A DNA stretch of 64,000 nt from Georgenia yuyongxinii (GTDB taxonomy: Bacteria > Actinomycetota > Actinomycetes > Actinomycetales > Actinomycetaceae), in the NCBI RefSeq assembly GCF_006352065.1, contig NZ_CP040915.1:3162001-3226000 (forward strand), in the 5' to 3' direction. The position numbers and the translations under genes were made by a program. Below, piece after piece: positions 34,451 through 42,781 of the stretch. The notes under the pieces were generated by a model. That model did not search any database and was not told where the DNA came from. It saw only the letters and a list, made by a program, of their open reading frames with translations. Position 1 is the stretch's first letter. Each line of letters begins with the position of its first letter.

Positions 34451-35524
34451 CTATCGCACGAGCAGTGAAGCGGCCATGAACCGCGCCGGGCCTTCGCGGG
34501 CGAGCAGTCCGCGCGGGTCCCGCGTCAGCACCGTGCTCGGCCGGCCGTGGCGGCGCCGCGCCCGGGCGCCGGCAATCAGCTCCTCGGCCAGCGCCGCGGG
34601 GTCGGCCGCCGCGTCGAGCACGCGGCGGTCCGCGAGCGAGAGCACCCGCTCGTAGCCCGGCGCCGCCTCGGCCAGCCGCCGGGTGACGGCCGCGAGCGCG
34701 GCGCGCTCCTCGGCAGTCCAGATCGCGGCGTCCTGCCGGTGGAACACCGCCCCGAAGAGATGGATGCGGGCCACCTTCACCGCGACGGCCTGCCGTGCCC
34801 GCAGCGGGTAGGCGGCGAACCACGGCTGGTCGAACAGGTGGTGCACGAACGCCAGCTCGACGGCGATCGGCCGGGGCGCGTAGGTCACCCGGTCGGCGGC
34901 GTCCTCGCCGATGACGTAGGCGGGACCGCCGCGGTCGACGGCCACCTTCGACTCGAACCACAGCCGGGTGACGTAGGGGACGTCGTCGCCCACCGCCAAC
35001 CCCTCGGCGAGCTCGGCCCCGAGCCGTGCCCGGGCGGCGGTGGACACCAGTCCGAGCGGGGCGCTGCGGTAGCTGAGCCGGTCGGCCAGGGGGTCGGAGA
35101 GTCCGCGCAACCTGGGCCGGGTGGGCGGGGTGGGCACGATGGTCCGGCGCGCCCCGCGCACCAGGCGGGCCACCACGGTCTCGGCACCGGTGCGCCGGGC
35201 CAGCGCGAGCCAGGAGGCGACGGCGCCCGGCTCCATCGTGTCGTCCGAGCCCATGATCGAGACGAACTCGCCATCGGCGGCCCGCATACCGGCGTTGAAC
35301 GGCCCGGCCGCGCTGCGGACAGAATCCCGGTGCTCGAGGAACCGCACCTGCTCGCGGTGGCCGGGCGGCACCTCGGCGGCGATCTGGTCGGCGTCGATGT
35401 TGTGGCACACCACGCTGAGCCGCACGCCCTGGCCGTTGCCGTCCAGCACCGAGGCCACCGCCCGGGCGATGGGCCGGGTGGGGGTGTGGACCGCGATGAC
35501 GACGTCGACGGCCGGGTCAGCCAC
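34451..35524 (-). CDS. Glycosyltransferase family 2
   Basis: A 357-aa GT-A enzyme. It begins with VDVVIAVHTPTRPIARAVASV and has the DXD-like block GEFVSIMGSDDTMEPGAV near 85-105, expected to bind UDP-sugar and metal. The C-terminal part is helical and Arg-rich. The GTG at 35524 overlaps the end of the MarR gene by 8 bp, which is odd for a polysaccharide gene next to a transporter regulator. It probably extends the surface polysaccharide encoded around it. Confidence 0.85.
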   Translation of the reverse strand: MADPAVDVVIAVHTPTRPIARAVASVLDGNGQGVRLSVVCHNIDADQIAAEVPPGHREQVRFLEHRDSVRSAAGPFNAGMRAADGEFVSIMGSDDTMEPGAVASWLALARRTGAETVVARLVRGARRTIVPTPPTRPRLRGLSDPLADRLSYRSAPLGLVSTAARARLGAELAEGLAVGDDVPYVTRLWFESKVAVDRGGPAYVIGEDAADRVTYAPRPIAVELAFVHHLFDQPWFAAYPLRARQAVAVKVARIHLFGAVFHRQDAAIWTAEERAALAAVTRRLAEAAPGYERVLSLADRRVLDAAADPAALAEELIAGARARRRHGRPSTVLTRDPRGLLAREGPARFMAASLLVR

Positions 35525-36071
35525 GCCGCTCCCCGACGCCGACGCCCTCCACGTCCGCGCCGTGGTCGAACTCGTTCATGGCGGTGAGGTTGGCGTGCAT
35601 CCTGCGCAGCATGCCGATGAGCAGCTCCCGCTCCTCCTCGTCCAGGCCGTCGAGGAGGATCTGCTCCCGGCGCACTGCGATCGGCAGGATCCTGTCATGC
35701 AGGGCGACCCCGTCCTCGGTGAGGTAGATGCGCCGTGCGCCGTCGGCGCTGTCGAGCCCCACGAGCCCCTTGTCCTGGAGGGTCTTCAGGCTGCGGCTCA
35801 CGACCGCCTTGTTGGTGCGCAGGAACCGGCTGACGTCGGCCGCGGTGCACCCCGGTTCGTTGGCCACGTGCGCCATCAGCCGCCACTCGTTCACCCCGAC
35901 CCCGAAGCGTCGCAGGTACCCCAGGGCGCTGCCCCAGGAGATCGCGTTGCCGATCGTCACCAGGTAGTACGGCGTGGACGTCCATCCCGCCGCGGTGCGC
36001 GGCAGCCTGGCCCGCCGGAGCTCACTGGTCTTCACAAGGCTTCTTTGTACGCCATCGCCCCGCGCATCCAC
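35517..36071 (-). CDS. MarR-family transcriptional regulator
   Basis: A 184-aa regulator with a MarR winged helix (residues ~60-125): NEWRLMAHVANEPGCTAADV, RFLRTNKAVVSRSLKTLQDK and the wing SADGARRIYLTEDG. Start 36071 is a GTG 12 bp after the M24 stop; the GTG at 36035 is also possible and has AAGAAG upstream. It is the fourth gene of the TRAP operon, and the likely target is the twin palindrome at 40395-40437 upstream of the TRAP receptor. Confidence 0.85.
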   Translation of the reverse strand: MDARGDGVQRSLVKTSELRRARLPRTAAGWTSTPYYLVTIGNAISWGSALGYLRRFGVGVNEWRLMAHVANEPGCTAADVSRFLRTNKAVVSRSLKTLQDKGLVGLDSADGARRIYLTEDGVALHDRILPIAVRREQILLDGLDEEERELLIGMLRRMHANLTAMNEFDHGADVEGVGVGERRG

Positions 36072-36083
36072 GTATCCGCCGCC

Positions 36084-37298
36084 TCACCAGTGGTTCCGCA
36101 TCGGGAACTGGTCGAGCGGGCTGGCCCCGTCCTCGGTGAGGTGAACGAGCCGCTCGGTCCGCAGGCCGCCCACGCCGGGCTTGTTGATGGTGGCCTTGAG
36201 CGTGAAGACCATCCCTGGCTCGAGCACGTCGTCGTTCGTGGGCCCGATCCAGGGGTACTCCTCCTCCGGGTCCATCCCCGTGCCGTGGCCGGTGCCCCGC
36301 CCGCGCGCTTCGATGGAGTACTCCGCGTAGCCGCGGTCGACGAGCACCCCCTGGATCTCGTGGTTCAGGGCGGACGCCGTCACGCCCGGCCGCGCATAGG
36401 CGAGCCCGGCCTCGACGGCGCAGACGGATGCGTCGACCACGTCGAGGACCGCCTCGGAGACCTCACCGACGGTGAAGCCGCGTCCGCCGTCGGCCACGTA
36501 GTTGCCGTAACGCGCGCCGATGTCGGTCAGGACGAGGTCTCCCGGTGCGATCGTCCGGCCGGACGGCAGCGCCAGGCTGAAGGACGACCGTGGGCCGGAC
36601 TGCACCATGGAAAGGAATGCCACGCCGTCTGCCCCGGCTCCGATCATCGCCATGTCCGCCTCGCGGGCGAGGTCGCGCTCGGTGCACCGCTCACCGGAGG
36701 CGACGATCTCCTCCAGCCGGGCGATCGCCACGTCGGTCAGCGCGGCGGCATGGCGCAGCTGGCTGACCTCCCAGTCCGACTTCACCGCCTTGGTGCGGGC
36801 CAGCACGTCGGTGTCCGTCACGCGGCAGCCGTCCAGCGCGGCCTCGAGCGTTGCCCGGACCGGGGCGGGCACTTGCCCAGAACCGGCGAAGCCGACCCTC
36901 CCCTTCGTCCAGACGCCGGCCTTTGCCGTGGAGATGCCCGGAAGTTCGCTGAGCAGGTGGACCGGAAACGGCGTGGTCTCCTGAGCGGCGTCGAGGCATC
37001 CGTCGGCGACGAACAGCTGCGGGTCGCCGGCCAGCGGAAAGAGCAGGACGGCCTGCTCGATGCCGTTGATGCCGTCCACCGGACGGAAGTCGGTGAAGTA
37101 CCTCGTGTTCGCGGTCCGCCAGGCGTCGCCGTAGCAGACGAGCAGGTCGAGGTGGTTGACCGCCATGGCCGAGCGGAGGCGGTACTGCCGGTCCTCGTAC
37201 TCCGCGCGCGGTGTCGGTCCGGGGGGCGGGATGTGCACGGGGGTGAGCTCCTTCGTCGTGGTCACGGTCGTGGTGGGTGCGGGGCGCGCCGCGGCCAT
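36084..37298 (-). CDS. M24 (creatinase/prolidase-fold) protein with altered metal ligand
   Basis: A 404-aa pita-bread-fold protein. Asp259 and Asp270 keep the D-x10-D spacing (TDIGARYGNYVADGG), and His338 is in GHGTGMDPEEEYPW. The usual Glu of the I-E-P-G block is Lys368 (FTLKATI), while the final Glu382 is present. Loss of one dinuclear-site ligand argues against a normal aminopeptidase and for a mononuclear or metal-free hydrolase or lyase. ATG 37298 overlaps the TRAP permease stop (ATGA). Being in a TRAP operon, it should act on the imported acid or amide. Creatinase-like or DddP-like chemistry is possible. Confidence 0.82.
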   Translation of the reverse strand: MAAARPAPTTTVTTTKELTPVHIPPPGPTPRAEYEDRQYRLRSAMAVNHLDLLVCYGDAWRTANTRYFTDFRPVDGINGIEQAVLLFPLAGDPQLFVADGCLDAAQETTPFPVHLLSELPGISTAKAGVWTKGRVGFAGSGQVPAPVRATLEAALDGCRVTDTDVLARTKAVKSDWEVSQLRHAAALTDVAIARLEEIVASGERCTERDLAREADMAMIGAGADGVAFLSMVQSGPRSSFSLALPSGRTIAPGDLVLTDIGARYGNYVADGGRGFTVGEVSEAVLDVVDASVCAVEAGLAYARPGVTASALNHEIQGVLVDRGYAEYSIEARGRGTGHGTGMDPEEEYPWIGPTNDDVLEPGMVFTLKATINKPGVGGLRTERLVHLTEDGASPLDQFPMRNHW

Positions 37299-39238
37299 CA
37301 GCCGAAGCCCAGCGTGGTCGGAAGCCAGAGGGACAAGGCCGGGAAGAGGACGAGCAACAGGAGCACGACGGCGACGGGCAGGTAAAGCCACCGCGCCTCC
37401 CAGTAGACGGAGGCCACCTTCGCCCTAGCGACGGCGGCGGCGATGAAGATCAGGCCGCCGACCGGCGGGGTGATCTGGCCGAGCATGATCGACAGGACGA
37501 GCACGACGCCGAGCCAGACGAGGTCGATGCCGGCTGCCTCGGCGATCGGGGCGAGGATCGGCACGACGAGCACCATCGCCGGCGGCGGCTCGAGCACGAG
37601 CCCGACCACCAGCAGGAAGACAACGATGAGCACCATGAGAAGGGCCTGGTTGTCGATTCCCTCCAGGCGGCGCGCGACATTGGCGGGGACCTGCTCGGCG
37701 ATGAGGAGCCACGCGAGCGGCCCGGACGCGGCGAGCAGGAAGAGGATCACCGCAGTGTCGTTGGCCGACTCCTTTGCCGCGGCCCAGAAGGAGCCGAGCG
37801 AGACCCTGCGGTACACGAACGTGCCGATGACGACCGCGAATAGGCAGGCGACCGCACCGGCCTCCGTGGCGGTGACGGCGCCCTGGCGCAGCAGCATGAG
37901 AATCCCGAGCGGCAGGAGCAGTGCCGGGAGGGCGTAAACCAAGGCACGTCCCTTCTGCGACCACCCGCTCCTGGGCTCGGCCCGGATGCCGCGGTAGACC
38001 CGCCCGGCCAGCAACCAGACGGCGACCATCAGTGCGGCCGCGAAGATCAGGCCCGGGATGACGCCGGCCATGAACAGCGCGCCGACCGAGACGCCGGCGA
38101 GCGAGGCGTAGAGCAGGAACGAGATCGACGGCGGGATCATCGTCGTCGTGATGGAGCCCATGGCGGTCAGCGCCGCGGCGAACGCGCGCGGATAACCGGC
38201 CTGCTCCATAGGCCGCACCAGCAGCTTCGCCACCATGGCGGAGTCGGCCGAGCTGGACCCGGACAGCCCGCCCAGCAGCGTCGAAGTGGCGATGTTGACC
38301 TGTCCGAGGCCGCCGCGCAGGTGGCCCACCAGGGACAGGGCAAGGTCGATGATTGCCCGGGTGATCCCGCCGGCGTTCATGAGCGCGCCCATGAAGATGA
38401 AGAACGGGATGGCGAGCAGCGTGAAGTTGGTGCTGACCGCGGAGGCGAAGTGGTTTGCGATGACCACTTCCGGCAGGTCGCCCGCGGCGAAGGCGACCGC
38501 CGCGCCGAGGAGCAGCGCGTGGGCCACAGGGGCACCGAGTGCGAGCAGCAGCATCGATGCCACCAGCGACAGGACGGTCGCGTCGAGGACGACGAGGTAG
38601 GAGTACTGGACCCCCTCGAGCACGACGAAGGCCAGCACTGCACCAACGGCCACGGTCGCCGGGACCGCCCACCGCGGCACGCCGGTCACGTCCGCCCGCA
38701 GCAGGTTCAGCAGCGAGAGGAGCGCACCGACCGGCAGGGCGAGGTAGAGCCACTCGTAGGAGACGTGACCGCTGATGGAGAACCCTGTGGTCTCCGCCAT
38801 GAGTCCGATGCCGAGGTAGCCCACAAGCGCCAACGCCGACGCCGAGAGCGCGATGCCGAGGAGGTCCGTGTACGGCCGGGTCCGAGTCGGCAAGAGGTGC
38901 ACGAACATTGACATCCGGATGTGGCTGCCGGTCCGGGTGACAGTGACACAGCCGAGCATCACCAACCACATGAAGGCCCAGCGGGACATCTCCTCCGGCC
39001 ACGCCAGGGGCGCGTCCATCACGTAGCGCATGAACACCTGCGTGATGGCGACGCCGACCATGGCTATCAGCAGCAACGCGGTCGCCGTCTCGATCGTCCG
39101 GTCGAACAGGACTACGGCCTGGAGCCGCGGGGCGCGGGCGGCGGGCAGGTCCTCGGACTCGTGCAGCTCGTCGAGCTTCGTCGACTCCTCGGGGGGCGCG
39201 ACGGCGTTCCCGCGGCGCTCCGTGGGCGCGATGGTCAC
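37298..39238 (-). CDS. TRAP transporter fused small and large permease (DctQ-DctM)
   Basis: A 646-aa membrane protein. The N-terminal DctQ-like part (residues ~40-190) has four spans including VAITQVFMRYVMDAPLAWPEEMSR. The DctM-like part has about twelve spans, with GLSGSSSADSAMVAKLLVRPM and the late GQITPPVGGLIFIAAAVARA. GTG 39238 follows GAGGAGG by eight bases and lies 13 bp after the receptor stop. TRAP systems import acids, often carboxylates, by sodium or proton gradient. Confidence 0.92.
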   Translation of the reverse strand: MTIAPTERRGNAVAPPEESTKLDELHESEDLPAARAPRLQAVVLFDRTIETATALLLIAMVGVAITQVFMRYVMDAPLAWPEEMSRWAFMWLVMLGCVTVTRTGSHIRMSMFVHLLPTRTRPYTDLLGIALSASALALVGYLGIGLMAETTGFSISGHVSYEWLYLALPVGALLSLLNLLRADVTGVPRWAVPATVAVGAVLAFVVLEGVQYSYLVVLDATVLSLVASMLLLALGAPVAHALLLGAAVAFAAGDLPEVVIANHFASAVSTNFTLLAIPFFIFMGALMNAGGITRAIIDLALSLVGHLRGGLGQVNIATSTLLGGLSGSSSADSAMVAKLLVRPMEQAGYPRAFAAALTAMGSITTTMIPPSISFLLYASLAGVSVGALFMAGVIPGLIFAAALMVAVWLLAGRVYRGIRAEPRSGWSQKGRALVYALPALLLPLGILMLLRQGAVTATEAGAVACLFAVVIGTFVYRRVSLGSFWAAAKESANDTAVILFLLAASGPLAWLLIAEQVPANVARRLEGIDNQALLMVLIVVFLLVVGLVLEPPPAMVLVVPILAPIAEAAGIDLVWLGVVLVLSIMLGQITPPVGGLIFIAAAVARAKVASVYWEARWLYLPVAVVLLLLVLFPALSLWLPTTLGFG

Positions 39239-39251
39239 GGCGTCGTCCTCC

Positions 39252-40304
39252 TCAGTTGGACGCGAGGGACTTGACATCGGCGATGAACTCCTCGGCCTCC
39301 GGGAACTTCGCGAAGTACTGCTCGTCGTAGGTGGCGGACCGCGCCTTCCACTCGTCAAGGTCCGTCGGCTCCTCGAGCACCGTGACACCCTCGGCCTGGA
39401 GCTTCTCGAGCGTCTCCGCCTCGAGCTGCCGGCTGGTGGTCCGAACCTCGTCGAACACCTCCTCGGCCGTGGTGGTCAGGCAGTCCTGCAGCTCCGGCTC
39501 GAGGGCGTTGAACCACTCGGCGTTCGCGCGCACCGGCTTGATGTTGAACCAGTGCTTGGTGTTGTTCAGGTGCGGGGCCGGCTCCCAGAACGCGTTCGCG
39601 TCGATCTGGGCCAGCGCACTCTCCCCGCCCTCGATCACACCGGTCTCCAGCGCGTTGTACATCTCCGTGAACGGCACGGGCGTCGGTGCGGCGCCGAGCG
39701 CGGTCCACAGGCCGAGCGGGATCTCAGCCTCGGGGACGCGGATCTTCAGGCCGGCGAGGTCGTCGAGGTTGGCCACCGGTCGGGTGCTGAACGTCCAGCG
39801 CCAGCCGTCCTCCCCCATCCCGAGGATCGTCGCGCCGGTCGTGGCCTCGAGCTCCTCGGCCATCTGCGGCATCATCTCGTCGATGACCCGCTCGACGTGC
39901 TCCTCGTCCTCGAAGACGTAACCGAGCGAGAGGGCAGACAGGCTCGGAGCGAGCTCGCCCTCGACGTCGAAGCCGCCGCTGGTGATCTCGTACGTGCCGC
40001 TGCGGTTGCCGTCGATGAGGTCGACGAAGCCGCCAAGCTGACCGGCCGGAAAGTTCGTGCCGACGAGGCGGCCGTCCGAGCACTGCTCGACCTCCTCGAC
40101 GAACCGGTCGAAGCCGTCGTTCATGGGGGTCCCCACGCCTTCGATCGTGGCGACGCGGTACTCGATGACGTCCCCGGCGGCGGCACCATCGGTGCCGTCG
40201 GAAGAGCTCTCGGTGTCCGGTGCACAGGCCGCCAGCACGGCAACGCCGGCGCCGAGGGCCGTGAGGGTGGTGAGGTTCTTCCGCCGCCCAGAGGTGAGAA
40301 GCAT
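39252..40304 (-). CDS. TRAP transporter substrate-binding lipoprotein (DctP)
   Basis: A 350-aa receptor with a lipoprotein signal (lipobox LAAC near residue 27). The DctP fold is visible in NFPAGQLGGFVDLIDGNRSG, DLAGLKIRVPEAEI and TEMYNALETGVIEGGES. The Arg in KIRVPE usually holds the ligand carboxylate. ATG 40304 follows AAGGTCAGGAC; a longer reading lacks a signal. It is the first gene of the TRAP-M24-MarR-GT2 operon. Confidence 0.9.
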   Translation of the reverse strand: MLLTSGRRKNLTTLTALGAGVAVLAACAPDTESSSDGTDGAAAGDVIEYRVATIEGVGTPMNDGFDRFVEEVEQCSDGRLVGTNFPAGQLGGFVDLIDGNRSGTYEITSGGFDVEGELAPSLSALSLGYVFEDEEHVERVIDEMMPQMAEELEATTGATILGMGEDGWRWTFSTRPVANLDDLAGLKIRVPEAEIPLGLWTALGAAPTPVPFTEMYNALETGVIEGGESALAQIDANAFWEPAPHLNNTKHWFNIKPVRANAEWFNALEPELQDCLTTTAEEVFDEVRTTSRQLEAETLEKLQAEGVTVLEEPTDLDEWKARSATYDEQYFAKFPEAEEFIADVKSLASN

Positions 40305-40394
40305 GCGTCCTGACCTTTCTCGTCGTTGAGGCGCACACGGTCCAGCCGCGCGCAGGAGGAGATTCAAATCTGTCTCGATGCCCGACGGCAGCGA

Positions 40395-40437
40395 GTTGCA
40401 ATAGCAACTGTGCCACCGGCGTGGTTGCAATAGCAAC
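40395..40437. promoter_or_regulatory. Twin palindromic operators upstream of TRAP operon
   Basis: GTTGCAATAGCAAC occurs at 40395-40408 and again at 40424-40437. Each is a near-perfect palindrome (GTTGC/GCAAC), and the centres are 29 bp apart (about three helical turns). The first lies about 90 bp upstream of the DctP ATG. The TTGC-n4-GCAA form suits a MarR-type dimer, and a MarR gene is in the operon. Confidence 0.65.
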
Positions 40438-40516
40438 CCCGATGTGAGAAGTGCCGCGGCGAGCGCGTGCTCATGGGAGGGAAGCGCAGGTCACCGCGGC
40501 GGCCGGCGCCAGAAAC

Positions 40517-41650
40517 TCAGCTGTAGGTGCGTGCGCGCCGGGCGCGCACCTCGATCGCACGGCGGTAGGCCCGCTCGTACCCGACGGCCACCTGCTCGGC
40601 GGAGAACCGGTCCCCGATGGTGCCGGCGATCGTCTCGGCGCTCAGGCCCCGGGTGGCGGCGTCCACCCGCTCGATCGCGGCCGCGTACAGGTCCGGGTCC
40701 TGCCGGTCCACGAGCTCGCCCACGGCGTCGTCGATGTACTCCCCCTGCCCGCCGGTGGCGCCGACCACCACGGGCCGGCCGTGCACGAGCGCCTCGGCGG
40801 CGGAGACGCAGAAGTTGTCCGCGCGGGTGGGCAGGAAGAACAGGTCCGCGGCGGCCAGGGCGGCGGAGACGCCCGCGGTGGGCTGGTTCCCGGCGAGCGT
40901 CACACGGTCGGCGACGCCGAGCCGGGCGGCCTCGGCGCCGACCTCCTCGCGCAGCGACCCCTCCCCCACCCAGGTGAGGTGGGCGTCGGTGCCTCGCTCA
41001 CGCAGCGCGGCCACCGTCCGGACGGCGACGACAGGGTCCTTACGTTCCACCAGCCCGCCCACGCCGACCAGGCGCAGCATGCCGTCCCGCTCGCGCCGCC
41101 CCGGCACGGGGTCCAGCGGCGGCACGATGCACGGCACGATCTCCATCGCGCCTGGGCGGGAGCGGCGGATGGTCCGGGCGAGGAAGTCGCAGACGGCGGT
41201 GGTCACGTCCGGGCGGGCCTGGAGGCGGGCGAGCACCGGCAGCGCCACCCGCCACGTCAGGGGCAGGGTCGCGGGGGTGGTCAACCCGGACCAGTGCTCC
41301 GTGTGGACCCACGGCGCGGCCGGGCGCCACCAGGCCAGCGGCAGCAGCGTGGAGAAGGCCATGGTGTGGACGACGTCGGCGCCGTCGAGCAAGGGACGCA
41401 GCGCCCGGCCCGCGGCCAGGATCTGGTCCGGCCGGTTCGTCGCCATCGGGATCCGCCGGACCGGCAGGCCCTCGTGGTCGAGCGCGCGGGTGCCGTCGTC
41501 CTGGTGCGGCGGCACGAGATGGACGACGGCGACGTCGTGCCCCGCGGCGGCGATGGCGGCGACGTCTTTGGCCACGAAGGTGCCGGACGACGGGGCGCGG
41601 GTGGTGGGGAACCAGGTGGAGACAGCAACGACCCGCATGGGCCTCATCAT
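40517..41650 (-). CDS. GT4 glycosyltransferase
   Basis: A 377-aa GT-B enzyme. The N-terminal half has MRVVAVSTWFPTTRAPSSGT and GADVVHTMAFSTLLPLAWW. The C-terminal half has LVGVGGLVERKDPVVAV, DLFFLPTRADNFCVSAAEAL and VVGATGGQGEYI, the GT4 E-x7-E region. Alternative starts at 41647 or 41638 are possible. It is divergent from the IclR gene and probably belongs to the surface polysaccharide set, separated from it by the TRAP operon. Confidence 0.85.
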   Translation of the reverse strand: MMRPMRVVAVSTWFPTTRAPSSGTFVAKDVAAIAAAGHDVAVVHLVPPHQDDGTRALDHEGLPVRRIPMATNRPDQILAAGRALRPLLDGADVVHTMAFSTLLPLAWWRPAAPWVHTEHWSGLTTPATLPLTWRVALPVLARLQARPDVTTAVCDFLARTIRRSRPGAMEIVPCIVPPLDPVPGRRERDGMLRLVGVGGLVERKDPVVAVRTVAALRERGTDAHLTWVGEGSLREEVGAEAARLGVADRVTLAGNQPTAGVSAALAAADLFFLPTRADNFCVSAAEALVHGRPVVVGATGGQGEYIDDAVGELVDRQDPDLYAAAIERVDAATRGLSAETIAGTIGDRFSAEQVAVGYERAYRRAIEVRARRARTYS

Positions 41651-41817
41651 GCCAGCCGTGTCCGGAGTACTGATTTACGGACGTGCGCGCGTCCAGGCAA
41701 CGTGCACACATCTCCTGTCCCGAGGGGCGTACGCTCGAAAGTCATCCGGACCGGAGTACCGCTCACCGATCGAGCGTCCCTCCATCCTCCACAGGAGCGG
41801 GTGACCGAAGGACTTCG

Positions 41818-42588
41818 ATGACCGCAACGGTGCGCTCGGTGGCCAAGGCCGTGGCGATGCTGCAGGCGTTCGACAGCCAGCATCGCCTCCTCACCGTGCG
41901 CGAGCTCAGCGCCCTCACGGGCGTGCCACGCAGCACCTGCCACGCGCTGTGCCAGACCCTGGTGGAGACCGGGCTGCTGGAGATGCACGGCGCGGAGGGT
42001 TACCAGCTCGGCCAGTCGTTGGCAACGCTCGGTGGTCAGGTGATCGAGCGGACCGGGCTTGTCGACGCCACGCTCGGGCCTGTCTCGACGCAGCTCGCGT
42101 CCACCCGCACCGAGATCCACGTGGCCCAGTACGTCCCGACCGGCATCGTGTACCTCCTCCGCCTGCAGAACGGCCGGCGCCTGCCCAACAGGAACCGGAC
42201 CGGGCGGCACTGGCCGCTGCACGGGAGCGCCTGCGGCCTCGCCGTGTACGCCACCCTGCCGGCCAACGCCCGGGCCCCGCACCGCGAGGGACTGCCGGAG
42301 GAGACGCTCGCGCTGATGGACGAGGCCGCGGTCGCTTTCGTCAAGCGCGGCTACATCGTCACCGAGGTCAGCCAGGAGGGCTTCCGCAGCGTCGGGGCAC
42401 CCGTGCTCGACCAGCACGGCGACGTCGTCGGCGCCATCGGCACGGGCGACGCACGCAACCTCATGAACCCGCAACGTACGCACGAGATCGGTGTGGCGAT
42501 CCGCCGCGCCGCCGAGACTTCCTCACGCGCCCTCGGCTTCCTCCCGTCGCTCGCACCCGACGCCAGTCAGAAGCGCCGGCCCGCCTGA
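41818..42588 (+). CDS. IclR-family transcriptional regulator
   Basis: A 256-aa regulator. HTH residues ~10-60 read RSVAKAVAMLQAFDSQHRLL and ELSALTGVPRSTCHALCQTL. The IclR effector domain follows (IHVAQYVPTGIVYLLRLQNG, GSACGLAVYATLP, AVAFVKRGYIVTEVSQEGF). ATG 41818 has GAAGG upstream; the extended reading to 41683 is Arg-rich and unconserved. It precedes the M24-HyuB-HyuA-NCS1 operon on the same strand and is its likely regulator. Confidence 0.9.
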   Translation: MTATVRSVAKAVAMLQAFDSQHRLLTVRELSALTGVPRSTCHALCQTLVETGLLEMHGAEGYQLGQSLATLGGQVIERTGLVDATLGPVSTQLASTRTEIHVAQYVPTGIVYLLRLQNGRRLPNRNRTGRHWPLHGSACGLAVYATLPANARAPHREGLPEETLALMDEAAVAFVKRGYIVTEVSQEGFRSVGAPVLDQHGDVVGAIGTGDARNLMNPQRTHEIGVAIRRAAETSSRALGFLPSLAPDASQKRRPA

Positions 42589-42607
42589 TTCAGCGGTCAC
42601 CGCGCCA

Positions 42608-42687
42608 CCGCGAGCGCGACCAGATTGGCAATCTGGTCGCAAAATCGGGGGGCCGCGAGCGCGACCAGATTGGCAATCTGGTCGCAA
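42608..42687. promoter_or_regulatory. Two 25-bp palindromes in a 35-bp direct repeat (period 45 bp)
   Basis: The 35-bp unit at 42608-42642 recurs exactly at 42653-42687. Each holds a 25-bp palindrome (42616-42640 and 42661-42685) with perfect 12-bp arms (GCGACCAGATTG) around a central G. It sits upstream of the M24 gene, with ATTG/CAAT cores near the centres. It is a plausible operator for the IclR protein, or a mobile REP-like element. Confidence 0.75.
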
Positions 42688-42781
42688 CATGGGGGCTCCA
42701 GGTGGCCCACCTCACACCTCGTGTCCAGCGATACGGGACAGCCCGTGTGAGCGCGGTCACAGCCCTGCTTACTGTCACGCC

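Noticed and set aside
36084-37298. M24 protein as DMSP lyase DddP
   Set aside because: The fold fits, but the ligand pattern I remember for DddP is not clearly met and no DMSP genes are nearby; left as possible only.
42608-42687. Possible CRISPR array
   Set aside because: Only two repeat units, 10-bp spacer, and the repeat is a near-perfect palindrome; no cas genes.
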